NCBI RefSeq assembly: GCF_024495425.1
Contig: NZ_JANHJR010000002.1
Coordinates: 1,038,852-1,102,851, forward strand
DNA: 64,000 nt
Source of the DNA: Haloarchaeobius litoreus
GTDB taxonomy: Archaea > Halobacteriota > Halobacteria > Halobacteriales > Natrialbaceae
Reading direction: 5' to 3'
How positions within the stretch are numbered: the first letter of the stretch is position 1; each line of letters opens with the position of its first letter. Below, piece after piece: positions 1 through 9,100 of the stretch. A program made the position numbers and the translations under genes. The notes beneath the pieces were generated by a model that saw only the letters and a program-made list of their open reading frames with translations, made no database searches and was not told where the DNA came from.

Positions 1-26
1 GGGCGCTGGCGGCGGCGTGAGTTCCG

Positions 27-38
27 TTAAAGTAAAAC
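27..38 (+). promoter_or_regulatory. TATA box of the methylmalonyl-CoA mutase B12-subunit gene
   Basis: The AT-rich run TTAAAGTAAAAC is centred about 29 nt before the ATG at 62. That spacing is typical of leaderless haloarchaeal transcripts, and it supports the ATG at 62 over the upstream in-frame GTG at 17. Confidence 0.55.
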
Positions 39-61
39 GCGGGCGTGGGGAACGTGGATGT

Positions 62-478
62 ATGAGTACCGACCAGTCGCAGCGGTCGATTCGGTGTCTC
101 GTGGCCAAGGTCGGGCTGGACGGCCACGACCGCGGCGCACACGTCATCGCGCGGGCGTTCCGCGACGCCGGCTTCGAGGTCATCTACTCCGGGCTGCACA
201 AGGCTCCCGACGAGATCGTCCAGGCGGCGGTCCAGGAGGACGTGAACGTGCTCGGCATCTCCATCCTCTCCGGTGCCCACAACACGCTCGTCCCGAAGAT
301 CGTCGCCGGCCTGAAGGAGTACGACGCGTTCGACGACACGCTCATCCTCGTCGGCGGGGTCATCCCCGACGACGACAAGGCCGAACTGAAGGAGCTCGGC
401 GTCTCCGAGGTGTTCGGCCCCGGCACGCCGATGGAGGAGACGGTCGAGTACGTCCGCGAGAACGCGCCGGAACGATGA
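62..478 (+). CDS. mcmA2: Methylmalonyl-CoA mutase, cobalamin-binding (C-terminal) subunit
   Basis: A 138-residue stand-alone B12-binding subunit of methylmalonyl-CoA mutase, which interconverts (R)-methylmalonyl-CoA and succinyl-CoA. The cobalt-coordinating motif DxHxxG is visible as DGHDRG near residue 20. It is followed by the ISILSGAH and VGGVIP segments of the Rossmann-like B12 domain. In many archaea this domain is separate from the catalytic subunit, which is not in this window. The stop codon overlaps the start of the following meaB gene (ATGA), so the two are translationally coupled. The start was set at ATG 62 because a TATA box lies 25-30 nt upstream; a GTG at 17 would add 15 basic residues with no domain value. 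Confidence 0.93.
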   Translation: MSTDQSQRSIRCLVAKVGLDGHDRGAHVIARAFRDAGFEVIYSGLHKAPDEIVQAAVQEDVNVLGISILSGAHNTLVPKIVAGLKEYDAFDDTLILVGGVIPDDDKAELKELGVSEVFGPGTPMEETVEYVRENAPER

Positions 479-1509
479 GCGAGTCGGCGGGACTGCTCGA
501 GGACCTGCTCGCCGGCAAGCACCGCGCGCTCGCCCGTGTCATCACGAAGATAGAGAACCACGACCCGGGCTACCGCGAGCTCGTCTCCGGCCTCTACGAA
601 CACACCGGGCACGCCGAAGTCATCGGCATCACGGGCAGCCCCGGCGCGGGGAAGTCCACGCTGGTCGACAAGCTCGCAGAGCACTACCGCGAGCAGGGCG
701 AGACCGTCGGCGTCGTCGCCATCGACCCCTCCTCGCCGTACACCGGCGGTGCGGTGCTGGGCGACCGCATCCGGATGGCGTCGAACGTCGGCGACATGGA
801 CGTGTTCTTCCGGTCGATGTCCGCCCGGGGCAACCTCGGCGGGCTCTCCACCGCGACGGCTGACGCCGTGAAGGCGATGGACGCCTTCGGCAAGGACAAG
901 GTCATCATCGAGACGGTCGGCGCGGGCCAGAACGAGATCGACATCGTCGGCGCGGCGGACACGGTCTGCGTGCTCGTCCCACCCGGCGCGGGCGACAACG
1001 TCCAGATGCTCAAGGCTGGTATCCTCGAGATCGCGGACGTGTTCGTCGTGAACAAGGCCGACATGGACGGGGCGGACCGGACGGTGCAGGAGCTGACCGA
1101 GATGGTCCACCTCGGCCAGGGCTCGACGACGGTCGACGCGGGCCACCACGGCTTCGACGAGGTCGAGATGGACCTCGACATGCCCACCGACACCGACCCG
1201 TGGAAACCACCTATCGTGGAGACCATCGCCATCGACGGCGAGGGCGTCGTCGACCTCGTCGAGACGTTCGCCGAGCACCGGCAGTTCCTCGAGGACTCGG
1301 GCGAGCTCACCCGCCGCCGTCGCCAGCGCGTCGCCGAGGAGATACGGACGCTCCTGCGCGACGACGCGGCCGGGCTCGTCGCGGCCGAACTCGAGGACCA
1401 CGGCGGCGTCGGCGCGTTCCTCGACGACGTGATGGCCGGCGACACCGACCCGTACACCATCGCCGACGACGTGATGGGGCCGATCCGCGACTGCGTCGAG
1501 GAGCAGTAG
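475..1509 (+). CDS. meaB: MeaB/ArgK-family G-protein chaperone of methylmalonyl-CoA mutase
   Basis: A 344-residue GTPase of the MeaB/ArgK (SIMIBI) family that gates cofactor delivery to, and protects, methylmalonyl-CoA mutase. Walker A is GSPGAGKS near residue 54. The switch region with DPSSPYTGGAVLGDRIRM, the ETVGAGQ segment and the base-recognition motif NKAD are all present. Length is normal for the family. The ATG at 475 overlaps the preceding stop, giving a mutase-subunit/chaperone pair as in bacterial mcm loci. The function is known from the family; the partnership here is inferred from the overlap. Confidence 0.95.
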   Translation: MSESAGLLEDLLAGKHRALARVITKIENHDPGYRELVSGLYEHTGHAEVIGITGSPGAGKSTLVDKLAEHYREQGETVGVVAIDPSSPYTGGAVLGDRIRMASNVGDMDVFFRSMSARGNLGGLSTATADAVKAMDAFGKDKVIIETVGAGQNEIDIVGAADTVCVLVPPGAGDNVQMLKAGILEIADVFVVNKADMDGADRTVQELTEMVHLGQGSTTVDAGHHGFDEVEMDLDMPTDTDPWKPPIVETIAIDGEGVVDLVETFAEHRQFLEDSGELTRRRRQRVAEEIRTLLRDDAAGLVAAELEDHGGVGAFLDDVMAGDTDPYTIADDVMGPIRDCVEEQ

Positions 1510-1580
1510 CCGTTCGCTCCGTTTCCCACTTCGCTGGACGAACCGTGACGCCTATGCGTGGGTCCTCCCTACCCGCGCGT

Positions 1581-2012
1581 ATGGACCGCCGGACACTCCT
1601 CGCGTCGGTCGGCACCGCCACCGCAGTCGGGCTCTCGGGCTGTCTCGCTCTCTCCTCGACGAGCCGGACGAACTGCGGCGAGGCCTGCGACATCGGCATG
1701 TCGGCGAGCGCCTTCCGCCCGGGCGAACTCGAGGTATCGGTCGGCGACACCGTCGTCTGGAAGAACACCTCCAGCAAGGCCCACACTGTGACTGCCTACG
1801 AGGGGGCCATCCCCGAGGACGCCGCCTTCTTCGCCTCGGGCGGGTTCGACGGCGAGCAGGCCGCACGCGACGCCTGGTTCGACAGCCGCGGCGGCGCCAT
1901 CCCCGTCGGGGAGACGTTCGAACACACGTTCGAGGTGCCCGGCGAGCACAACTACGTCTGTATCCCTCACGAACGCGGCGGCATGACCGGAAAAATCGTC
2001 GTGACGGAGTAG
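1581..2012 (+). CDS. Halocyanin-like blue copper lipoprotein
   Basis: A 143-residue cupredoxin. The N-terminus MDRRTLLASVG...GLSGC carries a twin arginine and a lipobox-type Cys at about residue 21, so it is probably Tat-exported and lipid-anchored. The cupredoxin fold shows the His of KAHTVT and the C-terminal Cu ligand cluster YVCIPHERGGM (Cys, His, Met). Halocyanins are membrane-bound electron carriers. The start at 1581 was preferred to ATG 1554 because it places RR at residues 3-4, the usual Tat position. It stands alone, converging on rps3ae. Confidence 0.9.
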   Translation: MDRRTLLASVGTATAVGLSGCLALSSTSRTNCGEACDIGMSASAFRPGELEVSVGDTVVWKNTSSKAHTVTAYEGAIPEDAAFFASGGFDGEQAARDAWFDSRGGAIPVGETFEHTFEVPGEHNYVCIPHERGGMTGKIVVTE

Positions 2013-2024
2013 TCCGTCGAACGC

Positions 2025-2684
2025 TTACTCTTCGTCGTCCTCGTCGGCTGCGACGTCGACGTCCTCCTCGTCGACGTCGACTGCGGCCTCCTCCTCCGCG
2101 GCGACCTCTTCGGGACGGGCCTCGAGGGTCGCCTTCTTGATCTCGACGCGGCGCAGCGGGTAGATGGTCTTCGCCTCGCCGTAGATGGCCGAGGAGAGAC
2201 GCCCCTCGACGACGGAGTCGACGAGCTCCGCGAAGGTGCGCTCCGCGGCGGCCTCCTCGACGATGTCGATCATCGTCTCGCGGATGGCGCGCTCCTGGCT
2301 GTGGTCCGCCTTCTTCGTCGTGAACGCGACGGGCTGGATCTGGACGCGGTAGTCGTCCGTGGTCAGCACGGTCACGTACGCGTCGATCTTCGACGCGCCG
2401 CGGCGGACCAGGCTGCGCAGGTAGTCACGCGTGAGCTCCTGCTTCACGAACTCGGTGTACGCGGCATCGGAGCCGACGTCGGTGATCTTGAAGGTCAGCT
2501 TGGTGTTGTTCTCGCTGGCGTTGTCGGTCAGGTCGCCCAGCGTGGTTTCGATGGTGCGGTCGAGCACCTTCTCCGGTTCGTCTGCGGGTGTGCTACCGAG
2601 CTCGGCCCGGTCGAACTGCTCCGGGGCGTGCACGGTGTACCACCGCTTCTCTTGCTTCTTGCGGGAAACGGATCGTTCGCTCAT
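2025..2684 (-). CDS. rps3ae: 30S ribosomal protein S3Ae (eS1)
   Basis: A 219-residue archaeal/eukaryotic-type small-subunit protein. It opens with the basic SVSRKKQEKRWYTVHAPEQF segment. The core LTRDYLRSLVRRGASKIDAYVTV and the KTIYPLRRVEIKK region are family-diagnostic. The last 25 or so residues are almost entirely D/E/A/V, a haloarchaeal acidic tail. The ATG at 2684 overlaps the stop of pcc1 by the ATGA pattern, so it is the last gene of the operon rps15 - DHH-like - pcc1 - rps3ae. Confidence 0.97.
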   Translation of the reverse strand: MSERSVSRKKQEKRWYTVHAPEQFDRAELGSTPADEPEKVLDRTIETTLGDLTDNASENNTKLTFKITDVGSDAAYTEFVKQELTRDYLRSLVRRGASKIDAYVTVLTTDDYRVQIQPVAFTTKKADHSQERAIRETMIDIVEEAAAERTFAELVDSVVEGRLSSAIYGEAKTIYPLRRVEIKKATLEARPEEVAAEEEAAVDVDEEDVDVAADEDDEE

Positions 2685-2917
2685 GGTTTGGATTTGTTGT
2701 GTCGGTATGCGTGCTGTACCACTCTGTCCGCGACGTCGACGTTCACGACGTAGTCGTCGACGGTCGACTGGAGTCCACCGGTCGTCTCGCGCTCGATGTG
2801 CGTGACGACCGTGTCTCCCTCGACCTCGCTCTGCATCTCGTCGGTGTTGTCCGGGCGGAGCGCTGCCGCGATCAGCTGCGGGCGCTCGTGTTCTGTCCGG
2901 ACCGTCGCTCGTCTCAT
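2681..2917 (-). CDS. pcc1: KEOPS complex subunit Pcc1
   Basis: A 78-residue Pcc1 homologue, the dimerisation subunit of the KEOPS complex that makes N6-threonylcarbamoyladenosine on ANN-decoding tRNAs. Visible features are the N-terminal strand RRATVRTEH, the ALRPDN loop, and the C-terminal helix TVDDYVVNVDVADRVVQHA typical of the family. It overlaps both neighbours by 4 nt (ATGA at each end). Placement between a DHH-like gene and rps3ae is a recurrent haloarchaeal arrangement (known context). Confidence 0.88.
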   Translation of the reverse strand: MRRATVRTEHERPQLIAAALRPDNTDEMQSEVEGDTVVTHIERETTGGLQSTVDDYVVNVDVADRVVQHAYRHNKSKP

Positions 2918-4080
2918 AGTGCCTCCCTGAACGCGTGGATGAACTCCTTCGTCTCGCACTCGTAGGTCGCGTACCCCGTCGTGGCGGTGCCGTCGTAGCT
3001 GCCGCCGGTCTGCGTGACCGTCCGGGCCATCGCGCCGGCGATACCACGGTCGTCGACCGCTGCTGCGGCGGCGTCGTCGTCCGCGAGCGCCAGCGCGACC
3101 GGCTCCGGCGACCGGAAGTCCCGGAGCAGCCGCGCCACCACCGGCGCGGGCGCGTCGTCGTCGACGCGGGCGACGAACAGGCCGTCGTACCGGCCGGTCG
3201 TCGCCGTCGCCAGCGCCTCGTGGGCCCGGGTGGCGGTGTCCCGCCACGCCCTGACGGCCGCGTCGGCCACGTCGTGCCCGAGCGCCAGCGCGATGCCGGT
3301 CCCGGGCGCGCTCGCGGCCGTACACGAGAGTACGTCGGCGAACCCGCCGACCGACGCGGTCGGCGAATCCGGCGTCGCGTACGGTCGCAGGCCGCGCTCG
3401 ACGGCGGTGCCGGCGCGGTCGGTCACGTCGGCGTCGGTGACGGTCTCGACCGCGGCCAGCGATGCGAACCGCCGGCGGGCCGACTCGTCGGCGTCCGGCC
3501 CGAGTTCGGCGGCCACGTCCGTCAGCGTCGACTGCGCGTCGACACCGGCCGAGAACGGGCCGTGCAGCCACGTCGAGTGGGCCACGTCGGCGGGTTCCTC
3601 GGTCGGCAGGACGGCGCCGGGACGGCGGACCACGCGGCCCGTCGTCTCCGCCGCATCGAGCAGGCGTTCGGTCGCGCCCGTGCCCGGTGCCGCACCCGCC
3701 GCGACCGCGCCGGCCAGCGCCAGCACGGCGTCGGGTGCGCCCCCGAGGTCGTTCGCCAGCCGCCAGGCAGCCACGCTCGCCGGCTCGTCGGCCGGGTCGA
3801 GGTGGACGGCATCGGCGTCGGAGTCGCCCACGACGAGCGTCCGTCCGTCGCGGTCGTCGACAGCCCCCGCGCGCTCGGTGCGCTCGGCGACGGTGCGCCC
3901 GACGCTCACCTGGAACGGGATTCCATCGTCCGCCAGTGCGCGTGCGACCAGCCCCGCCGCTGCGAGACTGTCGCCGTCGGCACGGGGGACGAGGTGGACG
4001 AACGGGGCGCTCGCGAGGTCGGCGGCGACGTCGCTCGCCGACTGCGTGCCCCCGTCCGTGATGCGACCCGTGTGCGACAT
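2914..4080 (-). CDS. DHH/RecJ-like phosphoesterase homologue, degenerate
   Basis: A 388-residue Ala/Asp-rich protein in the rps15-pcc1-rps3ae operon, where haloarchaea usually encode a RecJ-type DHH protein. The N-terminal block HLVPRADGDSLAAAG resembles DHH motif I (D.DG..A), and VVGDSDAD resembles the second Asp motif. I cannot find the eponymous DHH motif. A DHHA1-like glycine-rich C-terminal region is suggested by GIAGAMARTVTQTGGSYDGTATTGYATY. It is therefore probably a catalytically impaired or structural member, possibly linked to replication (RecJ/GAN-like proteins bind GINS in other archaea). Assignment rests partly on synteny. Its stop overlaps the pcc1 start. Confidence 0.65.
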   Translation of the reverse strand: MSHTGRITDGGTQSASDVAADLASAPFVHLVPRADGDSLAAAGLVARALADDGIPFQVSVGRTVAERTERAGAVDDRDGRTLVVGDSDADAVHLDPADEPASVAAWRLANDLGGAPDAVLALAGAVAAGAAPGTGATERLLDAAETTGRVVRRPGAVLPTEEPADVAHSTWLHGPFSAGVDAQSTLTDVAAELGPDADESARRRFASLAAVETVTDADVTDRAGTAVERGLRPYATPDSPTASVGGFADVLSCTAASAPGTGIALALGHDVADAAVRAWRDTATRAHEALATATTGRYDGLFVARVDDDAPAPVVARLLRDFRSPEPVALALADDDAAAAAVDDRGIAGAMARTVTQTGGSYDGTATTGYATYECETKEFIHAFREAL

Positions 4081-4084
4081 TCAG

Positions 4085-4549
4085 TTACTCGAGGAGTTCG
4101 ACGGCCACGTCGTAGGAGTACGTGAAGTCCTCGTCGAGCTCGTCGCCACGGTAGTAGGACACCAGGCGACGGACCTTCGACTCGGTGTTCTGCAGGGCGC
4201 GCTTGTTCTGATGGTCGAGCGGGTGCTCCTCCATGTGCTCGCGGAGGCGCACGGCGCGCTCCATCAGGTTGGCCAGGTCCTCGGGCAGGTCCGAGCCAGC
4301 GTCGTGCTCGTCGAGGATCTCGGTGACCTTCTTGCCCGTGGCCAGCTTCACGTCCGGGACCGGCGTGCCCGTGACACCTTCGTCACGCAGCTTCATGCCG
4401 ATCTGGGACGGCTCGTAGTCCTGCTCTGCCAGTTCGACGACGCGGGATTCGATCTCCTCTGCGTCGACGTCGCTCCACTCCGGCGGCTCGTCCGCCACGG
4501 GTCTGTCCGAACCGGACTGCCCACGACGGCGTGTATGCATTCGTGCCAT
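4085..4549 (-). CDS. rps15: 30S ribosomal protein S15
   Basis: A 154-residue archaeal uS15 with the N-terminal eukaryote/archaeal extension. MARMHTRRRGQSGS begins the protein, EWSDVDAEEIESRVVELA and IGMKLRDEGV follow, and the conserved H(P)LDHQNKRALQN.ES.VRRLVSYYR core lies near residues 110-140. The start was set at ATG 4549, where the basic archaeal N-terminus begins; the upstream in-frame ATG 4639 adds unrelated residues. First gene of the leftward operon. Confidence 0.96.
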   Translation of the reverse strand: MARMHTRRRGQSGSDRPVADEPPEWSDVDAEEIESRVVELAEQDYEPSQIGMKLRDEGVTGTPVPDVKLATGKKVTEILDEHDAGSDLPEDLANLMERAVRLREHMEEHPLDHQNKRALQNTESKVRRLVSYYRGDELDEDFTYSYDVAVELLE

Positions 4550-4703
4550 AGTCTGAGGATAGGAACAACAGACCGCGCGAGACGAATCCGGTCGCCTGTC
4601 TGTCGGCACTGGCGACCGGGAGCACCTCCGCAATCCCAAGCCATCGAAGCCGATGGCGAGTCAGATTTGCGGCCGTGCTGTTCCCGAACACTGGTTTCGG
4701 CGT

Positions 4704-4729
4704 CGCGAGTAAAAGGATTGCTACTCGCG
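4704..4729. promoter_or_regulatory. Perfect inverted repeat between rps15 and tRNA-Ala
   Basis: CGCGAGTA (4704-4711) and TACTCGCG (4722-4729) form 8-bp arms around a 10-nt spacer, in the 262-bp gap between the divergent rps15 operon and the tRNA. It lies about 155 nt before rps15 and about 80 nt before the tRNA, so it could be an operator or an RNA hairpin in the rps15 leader. Confidence 0.4.
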
Positions 4730-4772
4730 TTTGTGTGCGAGACCGCCACTCCCTCGCCGGAGTTTCGAGGGG

Positions 4773-4782
4773 TTTATCAATA
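4773..4782 (+). promoter_or_regulatory. TATA box of tRNA-Ala gene
   Basis: TTTATCAATA is centred about 34 nt before the mature tRNA 5' end, which fits a promoter with a short 5' leader removed by RNase P. Confidence 0.5.
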
Positions 4783-4811
4783 CCTCCCGGTCTACGTTGT
4801 ACTGCCTTCGA

Positions 4812-4883
4812 GGGCTTGTAGATCAGCGGTAGATCACTCCCTTGGCATGGGAGAGGCCCCGGGTTCAAATCCCGGCAAGTCCA
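4812..4883 (+). tRNA. tRNA-Ala, anticodon GGC
   Basis: A 72-nt cloverleaf. The acceptor stem GGGCTTG/CAAGTCC carries the alanine identity G3:U70 wobble. D arm GATC-AGCGGTA-GATC, anticodon stem CTCCC/GGGAG with loop TTGGCAT (anticodon GGC, reading GCC/GCU), variable loop AGGCC, T arm CCGGG-TTCAAAT-CCCGG, discriminator A at 4883. CCA is not encoded. No intron is visible. Confidence 0.97.
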
Positions 4884-4985
4884 CTCACTCCTTCCGTCGC
4901 TTCACCCCGTCACGGGTTCGTTTCCTCGCCGTCACTCCCTCGAGGAGCGCACCGACCCCCTGATCCTCTCGGGGCTGTACTGACA

Positions 4986-5184
4986 TCACGGCGCTCCACG
5001 ATACGTATCGGCACCGACCCGCCAGAGCGTCGCGACGATGACAGACAGCAGGGAGGCGTATCCCAGGAAGAGCAACACCATGAGCGGGATGCAGGCGAAG
5101 GTTCGGCAGGACGTAGACTGCCAGCAGGAGCACGAAGACGGCCCCCACCTCGCGACCGAGGAGGGTCCAGGACCGGTCGCCCAT
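4986..5184 (-). pseudogene. Small two-helix membrane protein, apparently frameshifted
   Basis: From ATG 5184 the first frame gives MGDRSWTLLGREVGAVFVLL and a hydrophobic helix up to VYVLPN. About 5100 the frame then becomes polar and basic. Shifting by one nucleotide there gives a second hydrophobic stretch, ACIPLMVLLFLGYASLLSVI, then a short tail ending at a TGA (4986-4988). Reading through with the shift yields a coherent protein of about 65 residues with two membrane helices. One extra C near 5100 explains the break. It is either a recent pseudogene or a sequence error; the intact function is unknown. Confidence 0.6.
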
Positions 5185-5281
5185 GAGTGATGGCGCTTCG
5201 CCAGCGAGTGACGTGCTTTCCGCTGCGGGCCAACGTCACACAGTCGAAAAGTATACTCGGCCCCGACACACCATTCGAACT

Positions 5282-6043
5282 ATGGGCGGGAACACGGACC
5301 GAATCGCACTGGACCTCCACGTTCACAGCGACGCGTCCTACGACGGTCACGAACCCGTCGAACTCGTTCTCGAACACGCGGCCGACATCGGCCTCGACGG
5401 GGTGGTCATCACGGACCACGACCGCATCGAGGCGTCACGCAAAGCCGCGGAACTCGCCCAGGAGTTCGGGCTGGTCGGCATCCCCGGCGTCGAGGTGTCC
5501 ACCGAGCACGGCCACCTCCTCGCCATCGGTGTCGAGGAACGCCCGCCGGCGGGGAAACCTTTCGACGAGACCGTCGAGCGTACGCGTGAGCTCGGCGGGG
5601 CTGCCGTCGTCCCGCACCCGTTCCAGCGCACCCGCCACGGCGTCCGGAAACGGAACGTGACCGACTGCGACGCCATCGAGACGTACAACTCGATGCTGTT
5701 CACCGGCTACCAGAACCGCCGTGCGAGACGGTTCGCCCGGGCACGTGACTACGCCGAGGTCGGTGGGAGCGACGCACACCACCTGATGAACGTCGGGCGC
5801 GCGGTGACGGTCATCGACCTCGACGACCCCGTCGACCGTGTCAGCGACGTCGCCGTCGCTCAGGTCGTCGACGCGCTCCGGACGGGCCGGACCCGCGTCC
5901 ACGGGATGCGGACGCCCGTCCACCGGAGCACCATCCAGTACGGCGTCGGTGCCAGCCGAAAGGTGACCTATCTGGTCACGTCCCGGCTCCCCTACGTCCG
6001 ACCGCGTCCCCGCGCTGTCGCCGAGTTCATGACCGACAACTGA
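5282..6043 (+). CDS. PHP-domain metal-dependent phosphoesterase
   Basis: A 253-residue PHP (polymerase and histidinol phosphatase) domain protein. Metal-binding motifs in order: DLHVHSD (HxH), ITDHD, GVEVSTEHGHLLAIG, VVPHPFQ, and GSDAHH. This set matches the TrpH/YciV-like branch, which hydrolyses small phosphoesters or RNA 5' ends; the substrate here is unknown. ATG 5282 was chosen because the conserved HxH strand follows at once; the open frame extends further upstream without domain content. Confidence 0.88.
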   Translation: MGGNTDRIALDLHVHSDASYDGHEPVELVLEHAADIGLDGVVITDHDRIEASRKAAELAQEFGLVGIPGVEVSTEHGHLLAIGVEERPPAGKPFDETVERTRELGGAAVVPHPFQRTRHGVRKRNVTDCDAIETYNSMLFTGYQNRRARRFARARDYAEVGGSDAHHLMNVGRAVTVIDLDDPVDRVSDVAVAQVVDALRTGRTRVHGMRTPVHRSTIQYGVGASRKVTYLVTSRLPYVRPRPRAVAEFMTDN

Positions 6044-6118
6044 GCCCGCCCGGTGCCTCACTCGACCCCAGCCGTCTCCACCTCGCCATCCCTCCCACTT
6101 CGGTAGCGATTGCTAGTC

Positions 6119-6127
6119 TTTATAATT
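6119..6127 (+). promoter_or_regulatory. TATA box of the PKD surface-protein gene
   Basis: TTTATAATT lies about 32 nt before the ATG at 6155, in an AT-rich pocket of the 111-nt intergenic gap. A second AT run (AAATTTTAA, 6138-6146) follows. Confidence 0.6.
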
Positions 6128-6154
6128 GATGGCGAGTAAATTTTAACCCGAGAA

Positions 6155-9100
6155 ATGAGAATTTATGCTGTCGCCCTGCTGCTCCTGACGCAGGCCGTCC
6201 TCCCCGGTGCGGTCGCCGCTGCGGACGACGAACAGACTCGGGCTCTCACGACGCCGAACGAACCGCCGCTGGCCGAGGCGGGACTGGATCAGCGCGTCCC
6301 GCACGGTCGAACGGTCCTCCTCGACGGCCGCGGGTCGCGAGACCCCGACGGAAACATCACCGGCTTCGAGTGGACGGTCACCAGGCCTGATGGCTCGCTG
6401 GTCACACCGGACTGCCCGACGTGTCCACGTACCACGTTCACTCCGAACGAGACGGGCACGTACCAGGTCGAACTGACCGTCAGCGACGACGACGGAGCCA
6501 GCACCTCGGACTCGCTATTCGTCGAAGTGACGGTCGGGAACGGGCCGACTGTCTCGCTCTCCGGGCCAACGACCACCACGGCCGGAGCCACGACCGAGTT
6601 CGTCGCCGACGCCCAGGCAGGGAGTGCCGAACTCGACCGCATCGAGTGGCGCGTCGACGGCACCGTCGTCGCCACGCGGGACCTCGACGGCGCTACCGAG
6701 AATGCGACCCTGGAAGGAACCTTCCCTAGCTCTGGAGCCTACACCGTCTCCGCACGCGTGTTCGACGCCTCCAACCGGTCGGATTCGGACACACGACCGA
6801 TCTCGGTCACCGGAACCGCACCGCCGGGTAACGGAACCACTCCGAACGGCAGTGTGCCTGTCCTCCCCGGTCCAGGCAATCCCGGTGGTCCCAGTAGTCC
6901 CGGTGGTCCTGGGGCCCCCGGCGCCCCTGGAAACGGTGGCGGTAATGCCAGCACCCTCGCGGAACAGTACGACCCCGTCGTCCGCGGCCCCCAGGTCGTG
7001 ACTGGCTCACGACCTCTCAGTGCATCCTACCGTCTTGGCAACTCCCCGTCAGCTGCGGCGCTCCAGCAGGTCGTCTGGTTCCGCGGCTCCGGGCGGTTCG
7101 ACTCGGGTGACTCCACCCGCGTCGACTGGTCACCCGGCGACCATCGGCTGTTCGCCCTCGTCGACTACACCGACGGTTCGACCGACGTGGTGTCCTTCCC
7201 GAACGGTCGGACCACCGTCGTAGCCGACCCACAGCCCTCGCTCGCACTCTCCGAACTCGACGCTGACGGCCGTGTTAGCGGGAGTTTCACCGCCGGCGAC
7301 AACTACGGTAACCTCGTCGACGTCGTCGTGGAGATCGACGGACAGACCGTTTACGAACGTCACGCCAGCCGTGCTGGGAGCCGCCCCACGCTTGGTTCCC
7401 GTGTCGAGTCCGAATTCGCGCTCGCCGATGTCGAGCCGAACTCCACGCACGAGGTCGTCGTTCGGGCGACCGACGGCCGTGGACAGACTGCGACGCTTCG
7501 GCGCGACGCAGCGTCGTCTGGCGAGATCGAGGTCGTCCGCGCCGAGTTCGTGAATACCCCCGTGGACTCGTACCACGAGCGACTCGATCCTGACCGGTAT
7601 ACGGCGCATCACGTGATTGAAGTGCGGTTGAATGGTAACTCGCCAGATGATTTACAAACGTATTATTCTGGTACCACAGGTGTAGATATGATTTCTAATG
7701 ACAGTTCGAATAGGGAGTTGATTCAGAGAAGCGGTGAAGACGTACTCGTTATTCATTCATTCTGGACGTCAGAGACACCAAGAGATTATACCATCACTTA
7801 TCTAATAGAAAATGATAGTCCGAGTTCAGAGTCATTAGTCGGTAATTCACAATTCACAGTAGAGCCTAGTGACCCTGTTCTAGTACTTACGACCCTTACT
7901 GACGGAACAGAGCCAGAGGTTAATGACTGGGGTGTCGTGGTCGATGCAACTCAGTCATTCGATCCAGATCATACAAGACTCCGATTCGATTGGAGTGGAG
8001 GGGCGAATCCCACTCCAGGAAATCCTATGATTGGCGAGTTTGACAGGATGGGAATGGGTGAACTAGAGGTCCGCGATGGAAACGATGGCTTCAGTGCCCA
8101 ACGGTGTTGTTTCATGCAATTCTTTGTTCCCCAAATCGAGTCCGTTGAGCAGTTAAACGAAGGGCCGTTCAATGCCACAGATATCGTTCAATTCGAGATC
8201 TCATCGGATAATTGGGGATTCACCAAGAGCTCCGGTGGATACTACGATGTAGATCTCTCTTATGAGTCTGAATCTAGGTATGTTACCGTTCTATCGAATG
8301 ACGAGACCCCATTAGAGTACAGGACGGAAGAACAAGGAGACGAACAACGGCAATATTCCCAGCGAACTATCGTTGAAGTACAAGCCGCTGCACTTAGTGA
8401 GGATACTGTTCAGCCCACGGTCGCACTGTACAATGATGCGCACCCAGACCGGGTGCGAACCAACGTCACGCTCCCGACGGTGGAAGTTCGGAACCAGACG
8501 ACTACTGAACAGTTCAGGGACAACATCACGGTTGAGAGTCTCGCATACGAGGTCAGACGCGAGAACGGGACGAAACATCAGGTCGTAACCGATCAAAGTG
8601 AATTACAGGTGTATATCAGGGAAGGATATCAGATCGTCAGCGAGACTAGACGGACCACTGGTGTCTTGTTAGAGCGGCGTATAGAACGCGAGGAAGAACA
8701 CACGTCAAGGATTTCGTTCGGCACAGAGGAAGACCGGGCGGAGTACCTTCGGGAGAACGCCAATGCCCGTTCTGCTGGTTCACGTGCTGTGACACAAACC
8801 CAAACGGAGTACGTTTGGCGAGATAGTCGAGGTGGCCCCGGAACGTACACGGATCAGACGAGGATGCGTACGATTCCAGCTCAGACACGTACCCTTACCC
8901 AGTACGAAACCGAGGTCAGGCACACCCAGACGGAAACCGAAATGGTTCGTACACCGTACGAACACACCGTCCGACGGACTTCGGAGCGACCCGTCACTCG
9001 GTGTAACCAGATGGTAGGCTGTTATGAGGTAACGGTTACTGAGACTGTTACCGATACCGTCACCGACTATCGGATGGTTCCAACGCCCGTCGAGGAAACA

